A DNA stretch of 64,000 nucleotides, from NCBI GenBank assembly GCA_032622095.1, contig CP136062.1:17733739-17797738 (forward strand), given 5' to 3'. The DNA comes from Siphonodentalium dalli (lineage: Eukaryota; Mollusca; Scaphopoda; Gadilida; Siphonodentaliidae). The notes beneath the pieces are model-generated. The model ran no database searches and had not been told where the DNA came from. It saw only the letters and a program-made list of their open reading frames with translations. The translations under genes were made by a program, and so were the position numbers. Numbering within the stretch: position 1 is the first letter of the stretch; every line of letters starts with the position of its first letter. Positions 13,086-26,525 of the stretch are shown here, one piece after another.

Positions 13086-14395
13086 TTATAATATTAATTA
13101 TTCATTACCATGCTAACTACTTGTCTATATTATTCATTACAATGCTTACCTGTCATCTATAATATTAATCACATACTTACCCCCTCATCTATAATATTAA
13201 TCACATACTTACCCCTCATCTATAATATTAATCACATGCTTACCCGTCATCTATAATATTAATCACCATGCTTACCCCCTCATCTATAATATTCATTACC
13301 ATACTTACCCCCTCATCTATAATATTCATTACCATACTTACCCCCTCATCTATAATATTCATTACCATGCTTACCCCCTCATCTATACTATTCATTACCA
13401 TACTTACCCCCTCATCTATACTATTCATTACCATACTTACCCCCTCATCTATACTATTCATTACCATGCTTACCCCCTCATCTATACTATTCATTACCAT
13501 ACTTACCCCCTCATCTATACTATTCATTACCATGATTACCCCCCATCTATAATATTCATTACCATACTTACCCCCTCATCTATAATATTCATTACCATGC
13601 TTACCCCTCATTTATAATATTCATTACCATGCTTACCCCTCATCTATACTATTCATTACCATGCTTACCCCCTCATCTATACTATTCATTACCATGCTTA
13701 CCCCTCATCTATACTATTCATTACCATGCTTACCCCCTCATCTATAATATTCATTACCATACTTACCCCCTAATCTATAATATTCATTACCATGCTTACC
13801 TCTCATCTATAATATTCATTGCCATAATTACCCCTCATCTATACTATTCATTACCATGCTTACCCCCTCATCTATAATATTCATTACCATGCTTACCCCT
13901 CGTCTATAATATTCATTACCATACTTACCCCCTCATCTATAATATTAATCACAATGCTTACCCCTCATCTATAATATTCATTACCATACTTACCCCCTCA
14001 TCTATACTATTCATTACCATGCTTACCCCTCATCTATAATATTCATTGCCATAATTACCCCTCATCTATAATATTCATTACCAAGCTTACCCCTCATCTA
14101 TAATATTCATTACCACACTTACCCCATCATCTATAATATTCATTACCATGCTTACCCCATCATCTATAATATTCATTACCATGCTTACCCCTCATCTATA
14201 ATATTCATTACCATACTTACCCCCTCATCTATAATATTCATTACCATGCTTACCTCTCATCTATAATATTCATTACCATACTTACCCCCTCATATATAAT
14301 ATTCATTACCATGCTTACCTCTCATCTATAATATTCATTACCATACTTACCCCCTCATCTATAATATTCATTACCATGCTTACCTCTCATCTATA
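13086..14395. repeat. 33-bp satellite, about 40 copies
   Basis: The unit is CTTACCCCCTCATCTATAAT followed by ATTCATTACCATG. Lengths of 32 and 33 bp and single substitutions (ATACTATTC, ATTAATCAC) are interspersed. The two open frames across it on opposite strands exist only because 33 is a multiple of 3. No matching 3' pearl terminus follows. Confidence 0.95.
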
Positions 14396-14877
14396 GCTCT
14401 GACAGCTCCTTCATTTTGACAATTTACTTCATTTATTCCAATTGTAGAATCAGGAATATTTGCGCTCTGTGTCTCATCGTCTGACCCATCGTCTGTACTT
14501 TCAGCTGTGTAAAGGGTTATAATTTAAGATAGTACAGATGTAGCCTAATTCATGGTAAATAATAATATTACAGCAATGAGAATTGACCCAAATGAAAGTT
14601 ACATCTTCATTGAAAAGCTAGTGTATTTTGTTTTCCTGCCAAAAAGATTGTATTTGAACTAATGAGTTTCCTAGACAATGTCAGATTTTAGTTTTTTGTG
14701 ATTACCAGTACAGCTGAAAATAAATTAGGTTTTAGAAATATTATTTCTGATAAAAAACAAGTTAGTACATGTACAGTTATATTGTCGCCTCAATTTTGCC
14801 ATATCAAGAACCTCCTTTGAAAGTTAACAGCACATATAGTTTAGCAAAGATCTGCACAAAAGCAAATTAGTGGCATA
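14396..14877. other. Unannotated DNA
   Basis: No repeat or coding signal that I can support between the 33-bp array and the next long-inverted-repeat element. Confidence 0.45.
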
Positions 14878-15790
14878 ATAGTCTAGGCTGTGCTGGGGGG
14901 GTGATCGTCGCACATCGGGGGAATTTATGCGACCATCATTTTCTTATGGGAAAATTACTCTAGTTTTCGAATTCAGAGGGCGCCGAGCCGAGATAGGTGA
15001 CAAAATATAACTTTTCACTATGTTTCATAGGGTACTCTACCTAAAAAATGACATATTTTCAGAGGTTAACGGGCATTAGCCAACTGGTTAACAGGGCATC
15101 AACATCGGAAAGATTGTAAACATATTTGCAAATTATGGAACGAATATAGACAATTAATCAGATTCAACATCGTTTTTCTGCTTTCTTTCTGATTTCGTGA
15201 CGTCATGGTAAAATATGTAGCGTGACGCGTCACAAATTCATGGCGATTCAGACAAAGTGTTGTGCGTCAACTCTGTGCAAATATAGCATATCAGTCGAAT
15301 TCTTCCAAGTTATATATTTTTGGAATTGGAAGGGTATTGCCTACAAAATGATGTTCCTATCTTTATTATATATCTCCAAATGGTAAACTAATCGAGAAAA
15401 GCTTTAACCCTCCCCCCAATTTCACAATTATCCACTTAAATGCACCCATGCAGGTTGTTTCCAATAAAACATCGACAATGCACATTTTGTAGTGTCATAC
15501 AGGGTAGAACCATCTGGGGACATGGAGAATGTAAGATTCCGTTCAAATCCTAGATTTTGAAGGTAATAAAATCCAAGATGGCGTCCAAGATGGCCGCCAA
15601 GTTTTATATTGGCACTCTGTGCACACCGAGTGTGCACACCGGACTGGAAAATCGCAAGTGCTTTATTGTAACTCATCTTTATTTCATAGAGGCTGTATTG
15701 TAATATGTATAAGTCAACTGGTTACGTAAAACCAATGATGGAGACTAAAATGGCCGCCATAAAACTAAAAAAATGTTCCGATAAAATTAC
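14878..15790. repeat. Left terminal inverted repeat of L2
   Basis: About 0.9 kb matching 19530-20459 in reverse. The inner part carries AATCCAAGATGGCGTCC and AAGATGGCCGCCAA near 15570-15600, mirrored by TTGGCGGCCATCTTGGACG near 19738. Confidence 0.75.
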
Positions 15791-18700
15791 CGGCTTCCGA
15801 GTTGCAATGTTATGTCATCTGCATGTTATGAGTTTTGTAGCTTATTCGTTCGTGCATATATGTCTGTTGATAATGTGATCAGAATCCAATAAAACTGTTG
15901 GCATTGAGAAATTAAATGCTCATTTTCTTTCTCAAAATCGACATGCAATGCCAAATTGCCACAATGGGATAGTGTTTCAACCTGACATCCATTTTGTGGT
16001 ATACAAGTCAACGTTCTGCTTGATGATGAAACTGCTGACTTTATATTAGTACAATAAGAATTGAAGCTACAATGCCGACTAACTATACATATTCAATCCT
16101 CAATAACCAATGTAGGTGTCCACGGTAATGACTCATTAGACCCGCTTACACAAACCGTCAAGCAATGACAACCAATTTAGAATCCTGATAAGTGCGGGTA
16201 TGCAAAGAATGGACAACTTATTTTATATATCGTCAATGTTGTCAATGCGTACTGGGGTCATTGATTTTCACGTTCATTGGAGTGATGTTCTATTGAAATA
16301 ACCGAAACAAATCTCAAACAAATCTGACAAAATACGTATCTGTGTCGTTATATTCTCGCAGCTGCTATGGTCCCATCAGACGTGGATTTATGCTTATTTA
16401 CTTAATCAGTTCATTTGAGTATTTGCTTATCTGTACTTAATTCGATGCCGCTTGATATGGGTGGTTGCAGGTGTATTAATTATTTTATTGATACACATTG
16501 ACGACCAATAGTATAATTATTGTCCTGCTAATGTACTATAGATCTTGTATGTCTGAGTAGTGGCTGATGCATTCGGCGAGTTATATATTTCGTGTTGCTA
16601 TCACAATATATTTAAACACATTATATGCATTCAGTATTTAACTTCATACAAGGCATTGGTCGTTTTAAATAATATCAAGTTACTTGGAGCTTACCCCAAG
16701 AATGTTGCACAGAACCAACTCTCAGCGTTTGGTTGGAACAGGTAGTATATTACCAAAACTGACCCCTGATTTGTAAATACTAATGCTTTAAATGATAACA
16801 GTAAGTGTGAGGCCGTGGTATTGATTCTGCTGAGTCCCATGAAATTTGGTCTCACACGACTCTCCGTCACACGTACACAGCTATGATAATCACGTACAGT
16901 ATAAAACTATATAATCCAATTTATATATCAGTATGGAGCAATGTAGGCAATTAACCAAAGATGAAAAGTACAAGGATTAGAAAGCCACACAGTTATTAGT
17001 CCAAGTCTTCTCGTACTAAAACCAGCTAAGATATTGGGATGGAGATGCTACTAAATCCAGCATCTCGCCATACCAATATGTTAGCTGGTTTTAGTACAAG
17101 AAGACTTGGACTACACAGTTATAAGACGTGCTCAAAATTTCTCAGCATTAGAATGATGCTTGTCATACTAAAGTTGTCCCTTTCGCTGATGCTGATCCAT
17201 TTCAACCAACGGGATGACAACTCGTTGGTCACATGTTATCAGCCATAGCTGCGGAATTAGTTTTTTAATCAAAATAGAGTATAACCGCTACAGGTAGGAC
17301 ATTCTCAAGAAATATAGTAGCCGTGGAGTACTTTTAACACAAACAATTAGTAGCAGCTCCTTTGCACGATCGTCAATTTTCTGCAATGGAACAACCTATG
17401 TATATGATATATGTCAAATATTCATGATTGTGTTAATTGTCCCCAGGATACATTTTACGATATGCGTGAACCAGTTATATGTATCTGACCGAAAGCATAT
17501 ATGCAAGCATGCGATTATCTCAAATATCAGATAATGTACATAGGTGTGGTAGTTATTGCGTGCATTCATCTAAGTAGACGTCCCAGAAAACAATTGATTT
17601 TGAATCTTTATTATAGCTTAATATTGAGGAATTTGAAGCCGTAATGGGTCAGTATATTTTGAGTAAGTTTACCTTTTGAGCACCATAAAATCAAACCAGG
17701 TTCCATCGTTGCATGTGGCGACGGTCCTATATTCGACAATGACACACGTTCTTGTTTGAATGTTGGATTGAATGTATGACATATATAGACAATCGCAGTC
17801 GGACATTTGATGGCTGTTGGACCTATTTGCTCATAATATGGATTCTTCGGCGACATGGGGCAAGGCATATAGTACACTTACACATAGTATCCCACACATA
17901 TGAAACTTCGAAAGTAGCAACACCCTTTGCTTCCAGCATATTAAATTAGTAATCTCTCTACTTTCTTATGTGTACACCTGGTAGGAATTTAGATAGAGAT
18001 ACTTCATGCGTTGAATTATGGTACATGTGCGTGTAACTAAGGTTGTGCGATTAAAGTTAATTTGTCTTAAAAATTGTCGATTCTAACTCGCCACCTTATT
18101 AAATCGAACAAAGACATATTTCTTATAATTTGAATTTAGTCCCAATATTAATAAAATTCGTCCATTTTCCTATTATATATACCCATGCCATTCAGTGCCA
18201 TTTATGAATTACTTATTATAAACAATTACGTGTTGGGAACAGTCACGTATCCAGCTGAAGAGTAATTTGATTGCAATCATATGATTGGTCAGGTAAATTT
18301 AATCCAACAATACTGTCACAGTGAATTAACTATTGCAGCCCGCGCATGAATCGCAACTTCTCGGCTTATCGTATTTGGCAGAAATGCCCGCACTTTTTTA
18401 TAGTGTTCCCCGAGTTGACACCTAATGATTAAATTAGGTTCATATAAGATCAGAACAATAACTTAATCATGTCACCCGGCTGTGTAGATCCGATAGATGT
18501 ATGTTACTCATTGCTGATAAGTACCAGCATGATGAAGTCATGTTATCGGTGGTTAAATGTCTAACGAAATTGTCTACGAATGGACAGGCCTTATCCAATA
18601 TAAAATATGGCAGAAACTTATCATTTCTTCGTCTGTTGACGAAATGGATGAACATCATAACAAAACGCTCAATAGATGTATTAATATATTGCGACATCGA

Positions 18701-19529
18701 CGTGAAACCTGAACTGCAGGTGTGAAATAAAATGATATGGAAGTGAGTGCATAAACCTGTGGATTAACTTGTCAACCACTGCTGAGACACCCATGACTAT
18801 AGTACGTTGGTGGGAAATTGATTTAAACTATCGGTTGCAACATGTAACCGTTTATTGTTATCTAAACAAAAGTTGAGAAGTACTAAACAAATACGAATTG
18901 GATCTGCTTATGTAAACACCCATTTCCGTGCGGGTGGCATCCCGAGGTAATGTAGAGAAAACAGTTTTAGTTCGGTCTAAATTTCTGGTGATTATTGTCC
19001 GTTATTACATTGGAACATAGCTTCTTTGAACGTAGAAACCAACTACCACGGTAAGCAATTGACAACATTAGCGGGGTAATGTGAACACAGTTGGCCAACA
19101 TTTTCGTATAAACAAAATATCCGCAATTATTGTAGGTCCGTTATCTCCAGACGGTTTACGATTGCGGGTATAATGTGCTACTGGCATGGAAAAACTCATT
19201 TATTTATAGATAATTGAATATATAACTATTAGTGCATAGGCATGTATTAATCGGCATTGTGGCTTCCATTATTGCTATACTAATGTGGATGTTTGCAGTT
19301 GTAGCATCGTGTAGCAGAACATTGACATATATACCACCAAATGATCGGATGTCAGTTTGAAATTCGGTCCTATTTAGGCAATTTGACATTATATGATGTC
19401 GTTATTTCGAGAAATTAATGAACAGTTACTAACTTAATGTACCTAGTTTTTTTCAGATACGGATCATGTTTGACACAATGACATATATTTACGAACAAAA
19501 AAGCTACAACAGTCATACCATGTGATTTT
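15791..19529. other. Interior of L2, no recognised gene
   Basis: AT-rich DNA with short frames of 60-90 codons, none with recognisable family motifs. A nested foldback at 16998-17112 is listed separately. Confidence 0.5.
16998..17112. mobile_element. Foldback MITE-like repeat nested in L2
   Basis: AGTCCAAGTCTTCTCGTACT on the left pairs with AGTACAAGAAGACTTGGACT on the right, and AAAACCAGCTAA pairs with TTAGCTGGTTTT. The arms are about 50 bp around a short loop. The flanks ACAGTTATT and ACAGTTATA are also alike and may be part of a duplication. Confidence 0.7.
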
Positions 19530-20459
19530 ATTGCAACTCAGAAGTTGGTCGTTTTATCGGAACAGTTCTGTTTATTTTGGCGGCCATTTTGGTCTTCATC
19601 ATCGGTTTCACGTCGCCAATTGCCTTATACGTATTAAGATACAGACTCCAACCAAGCCAAGGCCATATTACATAACGCACTCGCGATGATCTAGTCCGGT
19701 TACCATACATCTGGTGTATAGAGTGTCAATATAAAAATTGGCGGCCATCTTGGACGCCATCTTGGATTTTATTACCTTCCTAATCTAGGATTTGAACGAT
19801 GTTTTACATTATCAGTGTCGCCATACGATTCTACACAATATGACAAGGTAAACTGTGCATTGTCAATTTATTTGGTGGACACAAACTGCATGGACACATA
19901 TATGTGGTTATTTGTGAAATTGGGGGGAGGGTTAAGTTTTTGTCTATTATGTCAATACTAGGAGAGATATAATGTAAGTAGGAACAATATTATATAGGGG
20001 TTACCCTTCAATTTCCAAAAATATATAACTTGGAAGAATTTGACAGATATGCTATCTTTGCACAGAGTTGACGCACAACACTTTGTCTGAATCGCCATGA
20101 ATGTTTGACGCGTCACGCTACATATTTTACCATGACATCACGAAATCAGAACGAAAGCATGAAAATGATGTTGAATCTGATTAAATGTATATATTCGTTC
20201 CATAATTTTCAAATATGTTTACAATCTTTCCGATGTTGATGCCCTGTTAACCAGTTGGCTAATGCCCGTTAACCTCTGAAAATATGCCATCTTTTAGGTA
20301 GGGTACCCTATGAAACATAGTGAAAAGTTATATTTTGTCACCTATCTCGGCTCGGCGCCCTCTGAATTCGAAAACTAGAGTAATTTTCGCACAAGAAAAT
20401 GATGGTCGCATAAATTCCCCCGATGTGCGACGATCACCCCCCAGCACAGCCTAGACTAT
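19530..20459. repeat. Right terminal inverted repeat of L2
   Basis: Reverse-complement counterpart of 14878-15790. It includes GGTTAAGTTTTTGTCTAT near 19930 and GTTGACGCACAACACTTTGT near 20070. Differences between the arms are scattered substitutions and small indels. Confidence 0.75.
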
Positions 20460-20479
20460 AAACATTAAGTGAAGTTACC

Positions 20480-21560
20480 ATCTGGAAACGAAAATTTAGC
20501 TCAAATTGCAACAATAAACCATAATTCTGGCAAAATGGGTGGTCAGAACCGAAATAGAACTTGTGGTAGTGGACAACAAGAGCTACGCTGGGCGTGCAAA
20601 ATACGCCCTCTCTTGGGTCGGCGGACACTGGTAAAAAAAAAGGGGCATAACTCTGGTAAAAATTGGCGGACGGAACTAAAATTTGAACTTGACCTGTGTT
20701 TTGGTGGGAGAAAGTAATATACCAAATTATCATTGAATCCGATAAGCTCTAGTAAAGTTATCATCCGGACAACAAATTTCAGGGATTTTCTAAGTCAAAT
20801 TACGTCAAATAAGGGGCATAACTCCGGTGAAAATTGGCGGACGGAACCCAAATTCGAACTTGAGCTGTCTTTTCTCCTAATAAACCCACATACCAAATTT
20901 GATTGAAATCGGTTCACTCTAACTAAAGTTATCATCCGGACAACAAATTTCAGGGATTTTCTAAGTCAAATTACGTAAAAAAAGCGGCCATAACTCTCGC
21001 AAAAATTATCGGATTAAAACGAAATTCGGACTTGAGCTGTATTTCGATATATGTAAACCATAAAAAAAACGGGTTTTGCGTATAAACATTCCAAAATCGA
21101 GTTATCATCCGGAAACCAAAAAACATAAGAAAAACTGAATTTTCTGAGTCGAAAAAGGGGCATAACTCTGCCAAAAATGGTCGGACAGAACCCAAGTTCG
21201 AACTTGACCTGTGTTTTGGTGGGAGAAAGTAATATACCAAATTTGGATTCATTCCGATAAACTATACTAAAGTTATCATCCGGACAACAAATTTCAAGGA
21301 TTTTCTAAGTCAAAAAACGTCAAATAAGGGGCATAACTCCGGTGAAAATTGGCGGGCGGAACCCAAATTCGAACTTGAACTTACTTTTCGGCTAATAAAC
21401 CCACATACCAAATTTTATTAAATTTGGTTCACGCTAACTAAAGTTATCATCCGGAAACCAGGTTAACAGACGGAACCCGGACGCACGGACGGACGGCTCG
21501 ACGGACGGACAAGTGCAAAACAGTATACCCCCCCCTTTTTTTCAAAAAGGGGGTATAATT
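20480..21560 (+). mobile_element. Tandem-repeat element with ~170-bp core and hairpin tail
   Basis: GGGGCATAACTC or a variant recurs near 20641, 20813, 20983, 21157 and 21327, giving five ~170-bp units. Units 1 and 4 share TGTGTTTTGGTGGGAGAAAG, and units 2 and 5 share TAATAAACCCACATACCAAA, so the array has a three-unit higher-order period of about 514 bp. It ends in an ACGGACGG-type microsatellite, AAGTGCAAAACAGTATACC and a C-run/G-run hairpin (CCCCC...CAAAAAGGGGGTATA). The layout resembles the bivalve pearl/BIV160 family. Open frames across it are repeat artefacts. Confidence 0.75.
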
Positions 21561-21900
21561 ATAATTGAGGGATACTGGATTAGTAAACCCATTGCACACA
21601 CGATCGTTTGAAACATTATGCTGATACGGGGAGAAAACTCAAGCCACTCATTGACTAGTGAGGATGCAATAACATAAATGAGTATATGGGACTAGTATGC
21701 ATATATAATATAACTTTTATTTGATACATTTGGTTGAAAACTGTACAAAAATTACTCGACAACAACAATTTGTATTTTTGCATTCCGGTAAATTTGCCAT
21801 CTGTAACACTACTTCGTACTCAACAGACTTTCAAATAATGGAAAAATTGTTACCTTATTCTCCGACTCAGAGACTATAGAAACCAACAACAACATTTGGG
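21561..21900. other. Unannotated DNA
   Basis: No feature supported here. Confidence 0.4.
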
Positions 21901-22210
21901 TACAGTATCCCTTTAAGGCTATAACCACCCTTTTATTGACCTAATTAAGGTTTCGTTGATTAATTATTAAGTCTATTAGACCTAAGGTCTTGTTGATTTT
22001 TAATAATTTATTAAGGCCATAACCACCCTTTTATTGACCTAATTTTATTGTCCTAAGGTTTTGTTGACTAATTATTGACACTATTGTCTACCATTTTATT
22101 GACCTAATTAAGGTTTTGTTGATTAATTATTAATTATTGAGACTATTATTCACTCTAATTAAGGTTTTCTTGATTAATTATTGATTATTGAGGCTATTAT
22201 TCATCCTTTT
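21901..22210. repeat. AT-rich diverged tandem repeat
   Basis: CTTTTATTGACCTAAT followed by AAGGTTTTGTTGATTAATTA recurs four to five times with irregular spacing, for example near 21930, 22030, 22090 and 22205. Confidence 0.7.
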
Positions 22211-22379
22211 ATTGACCTAATGGAGCTTTCCACAGAGACCACACCCACAGTGGTAGCACCGCCCACTGGTGATAAGAATTTACCGATATAAATATTGTCT
22301 GTTGCGCGAGATCGACTTCTGAGGTGAACACACCAGCACTTGCATTGGCTGAAACAGACAGTGTCGATATATGATTCGT

Positions 22380-22750
22380 GCAAATTTTGATCTTTTAAAC
22401 AATTAAAAAAAAAATTATTTAAATTAAAAAAATATATTTTTCTTAGATTGAACTCTGATCTGCTGTTGAACAAAAAAATAAATCTCTTTTTTTTTTTTTT
22501 TTCTTTTTTTTTTTTAATAAAAAAAAAAAGTTTTTAATTTTCTAATTAGATATTTAGATTGAAACTTAAACAAATTTGTTTGATTTAAATAAAAAGACAA
22601 TTTTATTTTAATTTTTAAATTTTAAACTTAAATTTAAAATTTAAAATTTTCTTTTTAGATTTTTAGATTGAAACTTCTTATTAAAAAATTGAAAAAAAAA
22701 TTAAATAAAAATTAAATTTGTTTAAAAATTTTAATTAAACAAACTACGGC
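22380..22750. repeat. A/T homopolymer-rich low-complexity DNA
   Basis: Long A and T runs, including about 40 nearly uninterrupted T between 22484 and 22515, and TTTAAATTTAAAATTT-type palindromes. 22751-23209 holds nothing I can assign. Confidence 0.7.
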
Positions 22751-23209
22751 TGTTATAACATATCTCGGGGTACCTCGAGGCACCACATTTGGTTGAAATC
22801 GATCAAAGGCTCTGGAAGAAAAATCGTTAACAGAACAGACAGACAGATCCATGAACTCTTTGATACCAGATAACACACATTCGTTTTGCCATTAAATGTG
22901 AAAATTATGAGAAGTGTCATGCTAAATGAGAAACATTGTTATAATCACGGAAAAATATATAACATCATGGCGCAAATATAAATCTCAGTATATTATGATT
23001 TGACAACAAAAAAAACACTGAATGTATGCAAGGATATCAAAATTAGGGTGAAGAAAGATGGCAGCAGAATTTTCACTGCAGCCATTGGCCGGTTCAGTCG
23101 CTGATTGGTCGAAAATATCTGCTAATAAATATTTGATTGACAGCTGTAGAAAAGTCCATTAAGGTTTTGTTGATTGATGACTGAGAAATCAACTAATTCT
23201 GAGACATCA

Positions 23210-26200
23210 ATGAAAGTGTCAATGACACTGTTGCTCAACTTGGAAAGCAAATAATGTCATGTGTTACAGTCAATGGAGCGATTAGGAATGCGGAAAGTTG
23301 AAAGGTCTAAGTAATACTAGATTATCAACATGAAGAGATACATATAAAGTAAAATCCAAGATGGTTGCTGATGGCTAAGTTTTCCAATGAAATTCAAAAT
23401 CATTTTATAGCTTCCATCTAGTAGATCAATATAAAGATTAATATGAAGTTTGGTGATGATCGGATGAGGGAAGTTGACTATACTGTTATGCCCTAAGTAA
23501 ATGACCCATTAACTGCAGTTATAATCCGTTTACAACTGCGGTTAAACTGTAACCGCACCGCAGTTATTTGCCGTAACTGCGGTGGCATCGCAGTTACATG
23601 CGGTTAGGTTACCGCAGTTAATAACCCTTAACTACGGTTACACTGCACGTAAAATTTAACCTTCCGGTATTTGAATATTTAATGGGAAAGAGAGGGGTAC
23701 TACCCATGCATCTACCAGTGTATGTTATCGTTTTGTGTTTTAGCAATCACGGCTAAGTGGTAACTTCATAATCGACCAGGAGTTGATTGTATGTTTTTGT
23801 TATCACCATCGGTACTCAACACGATATATTTTATGTTTTTAATCCCGACTTGTTGAAAACTGTATAATTTTGACGTATATGTTCTAGTATACGTCCGTTG
23901 TTCGGCTTGAGAAAAAATACATGCTTATGTTTGAAGCAAAGTAGAGTGCTGAATTTAATACTAGTAATAGTACATACGCAATTCGCGAATCTAGCTGGCG
24001 TGTCACGTTTGGAGTTAATTCTGATTATATAGCAACGAATGCAAGATCGGAAAACTTAAATATCGGTTTCCGATATCCGAATAATGCCCGACGTTTGAAA
24101 AGTGCGGTTGTGACGTTTAAACGCATTTTGTGACTATGTATTGTTACCCCCACTTTACATTTATGATGCATGTGTGGGACTCTAACCCCCACTTTATATT
24201 TTTATATAATTATCCACTCGAATCCGTTTGAAATTCAGTGGCCATTTGATCCGTTTGAATGCGTTTTTTTCCGTTTTGCGGTTGTTCCATTTTAAACGCG
24301 TTTCCTTACATTGAAAGTGACCGGCACTCGTCAGCTAAATTGTCGAATAATTATATTTATATATAATTATATAAATATTTATTTTATCGATGGTTAAAGT
24401 TGAAAATGGGCCGTAAGAATTCCGATTACCCATCGGGGTTAGCCCAACTGTTATTTTCACCAAAAGGCTACTATAAAGTATACAACATTAATATAATAAA
24501 AAAAATTCCAAAAATAAATAAAACACAAAAACACTTTTATTTTTTCACACCATACATCACAATCTTCCGTTTACCCAAAACATAAAATATTGGTATATGA
24601 ATGTCTGTTCTATTTATCCAAAATAAATAGAAGATCCACAACAAAAAATATTGATATTGAAAGGGACACTGCCATGTTATTTGTGCTAACTTGTCTAACG
24701 AGCATGGCAACTAAAACATGATACGCCATATGGTACATGTATCTGTTCCATTAAGAGCGACATATACCTGTTTAACGCGACATATCCGTTTTAACCGCAC
24801 AATTTATTCGGTTCTCTTGCATTTTAAATGCATCTTATAACCACGGTTAGGTTAAACGGAACGCAGTTAAACTGGGGTGCCACTTTAGTTAGATGGGCCA
24901 TTTACTTAGGGAATAACAGTAGGGTGTGCCAAAGGATTTAGTCATACAAAGATTAAAATCCAAGATGGCTTCTGGCGGCCATGTTTTATGGGCAAATGAC
25001 CCCAACATGAATTGTTCCCATCTACATGGTAATATTAACATTCATCAAAAAATTCATGATGATCCGACCAAAGGTATGACCTGTAGCCCGTGCCAAAGGA
25101 TTTGGTCATGCAAAGAGTAAAATCCAAGATGGCTGCTGGCAGCCATGTTTTTTGGCCGAATGACCCCAATATGACTCGTGCCCATCCGTATGTCAATATT
25201 AACATACATTACAAATTTCATGATGATTAGACAAACAGTACGGCCTGTAGCCCATGCTATTGGATTGAATTTTGAAATCCAAAATGGCCACTGGCAGCTA
25301 TGGTTTTTTGCCGAATGAGCCCAAAATTTACATGTTAATATTAACATCCATGACAATTTTCATGATGATCAGGCAAACACTCCGGCCTGTAGTCTGTGTA
25401 AATGGATTGAATTATGAAATCCAACATGGCCACTGGCAGCCATGTTTTTCTGCAGAATTACCCCAAAATGACTCGTTCCCATCTAGATGTCAATGTCAAC
25501 AGCCATGACAAATTTCATAATGAACCGACCAAAGGTACGACCTGTAGCCCGTGCCAAATGATTTAGTCATGCAAAGAGTAAAATCCAAGATGACTGCTGT
25601 TGGCCATGTTTTTTGCCGAGTAACCCCAAAATGACTCAATCCCATCTACATGTCATTGTTAACATCCATGACAAATTTCATGATGATCCAACCAAAGGTA
25701 CAACCTGTAGACCGTACCAAAGGATTTAGTCATGCAAAGAATAAAATCCAAGATGGCTGCTGGCGGCCATGTTTTTTGGCCGAACGACCCCAAAATTAAT
25801 CGTTCCCATCTACATGTCAATATTAACTTCCACGACAAACTTCATGATGATCAGACAAACCCTCGGGCCTGTAGCCCGCGCTAATGGATTGAATTTTTAA
25901 ATCCAAGATGGCCACTGGCAGTCATGTTTTTTGGCCTATTGACCCCAAAAACACTCGTTAAACATCTACATGTCAATGTCAACGCCCATGACAAATTTCA
26001 TAATGATCCGACCAAAGGTACGACCGTGCCAAAGGATTTAGTCATGCAAAGATTAAATCCAAGATGGCTGCCCATGGCCATGTTTTATGATCGAATGACC
26101 CCAAAATGACTCGTTCCCATCTATATGTCATTATTAACATTCATGACAAATTTCATTATGAATCTGACCAAAGGTAGGACCTGTAGCCCATGCCAAACAA

Positions 26201-26449
26201 TTTAGTCATGCGAAGAGTAAAATCAAAGAATGCTGCTGACGGCCATGTTTTTGGCCGAATGACCCCGAAATATCCTGTTCCCATCTACATGTCAATATTA
26301 AAATCGATGAAAATTTCATGATGATCAGACGAACAGTAGGACCTGTAGTCCGTGCTAATAGATTGCAGTCTGAAATCCAAGATGGCCACTGGTGGCCATG
26401 TTTTTTTTTCGAATGACCCCAAAATGACTCGTTCCCATCTACATGTCAA
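23210..26449 (+). mobile_element. Pearl-like element, interrupted by a DNA transposon and 3'-truncated
   Basis: It starts with ATGAAAGTGTCAATGACACT, then TTGCTCAACTT (one change from the usual terminus) and the left arm that is also seen at 43295. The arm is split at 23483-24919. The core resumes with TAGGGTGTGCCAAAGGATTT and about nine ~160-bp monomers. It stops abruptly at a foldback at 26454, with no 3' terminus. Confidence 0.8.
23483..24919. mobile_element. TA-target DNA transposon (1.44 kb, non-autonomous)
   Basis: The ends are CTGTTATGCCCTAAGTAAAT and its imperfect reverse complement ATTTACTTAGGGAATAACAG, about 32-34 bp inverted repeats. TA sits on both sides (23481-23482 and 24920-24921). 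The homologous pearl-like arm near 43555-43580 is an empty site: GACTG-TA-GGATGTGCC against GACTA-[element]-TAGGGTGTGCC. The subterminal DNA is dense in CCGCAGTTA/TAACTGCGG motifs (23515-23645). TA target and C(A/T)G ends fit the Tc1/mariner superfamily. No transposase frame is present. Confidence 0.85.
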
Positions 26450-26453
26450 TCGC

Positions 26454-26525
26454 GAGTTTGCGATTTCAAACCGGTACGGGTACTGGTAGCTACCCGTATC
26501 GGTACACGTTTTGTAATCGCAAACT
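26454..26525. repeat. Foldback repeat at a pearl-element break
   Basis: AGTTTGCGATT pairs with AATCGCAAACT, and CCGGTACGGGTA pairs with TACCCGTATCGG, around a short centre. It sits exactly where the element 23210-26449 is cut off. Confidence 0.65.

Larger units (their letters stand above)
14878..20459. mobile_element. Long-inverted-repeat element L2 (5.6 kb), no transposase seen
   Basis: The left end ATAGTCTAGGCTGTGCTGGG is mirrored by CCCAGCACAGCCTAGACTAT at the right end. Inverted similarity continues for about 0.9 kb. TCATCGCACATCGGGGG-like sequence, CGCCGAGCCGAGATAGGTGA and AACGGGCATTAGCCAACTGG on the left reappear reversed at 20.2-20.4 kb. The outer arms are related to those of L1: both carry a GTTGACG...TCTGAATCG(C/T)CATGA block and a GACGTCATGGT or diverged version. 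No transposase-like ORF and no clear target-site duplication were found. Confidence 0.8.

Noticed and set aside
13240-13552. Open frames on both strands across the 33-bp satellite
   Set aside because: The repeat length is a multiple of three, so frames stay open by arithmetic. The peptides are simple repeats with no start context or domain.
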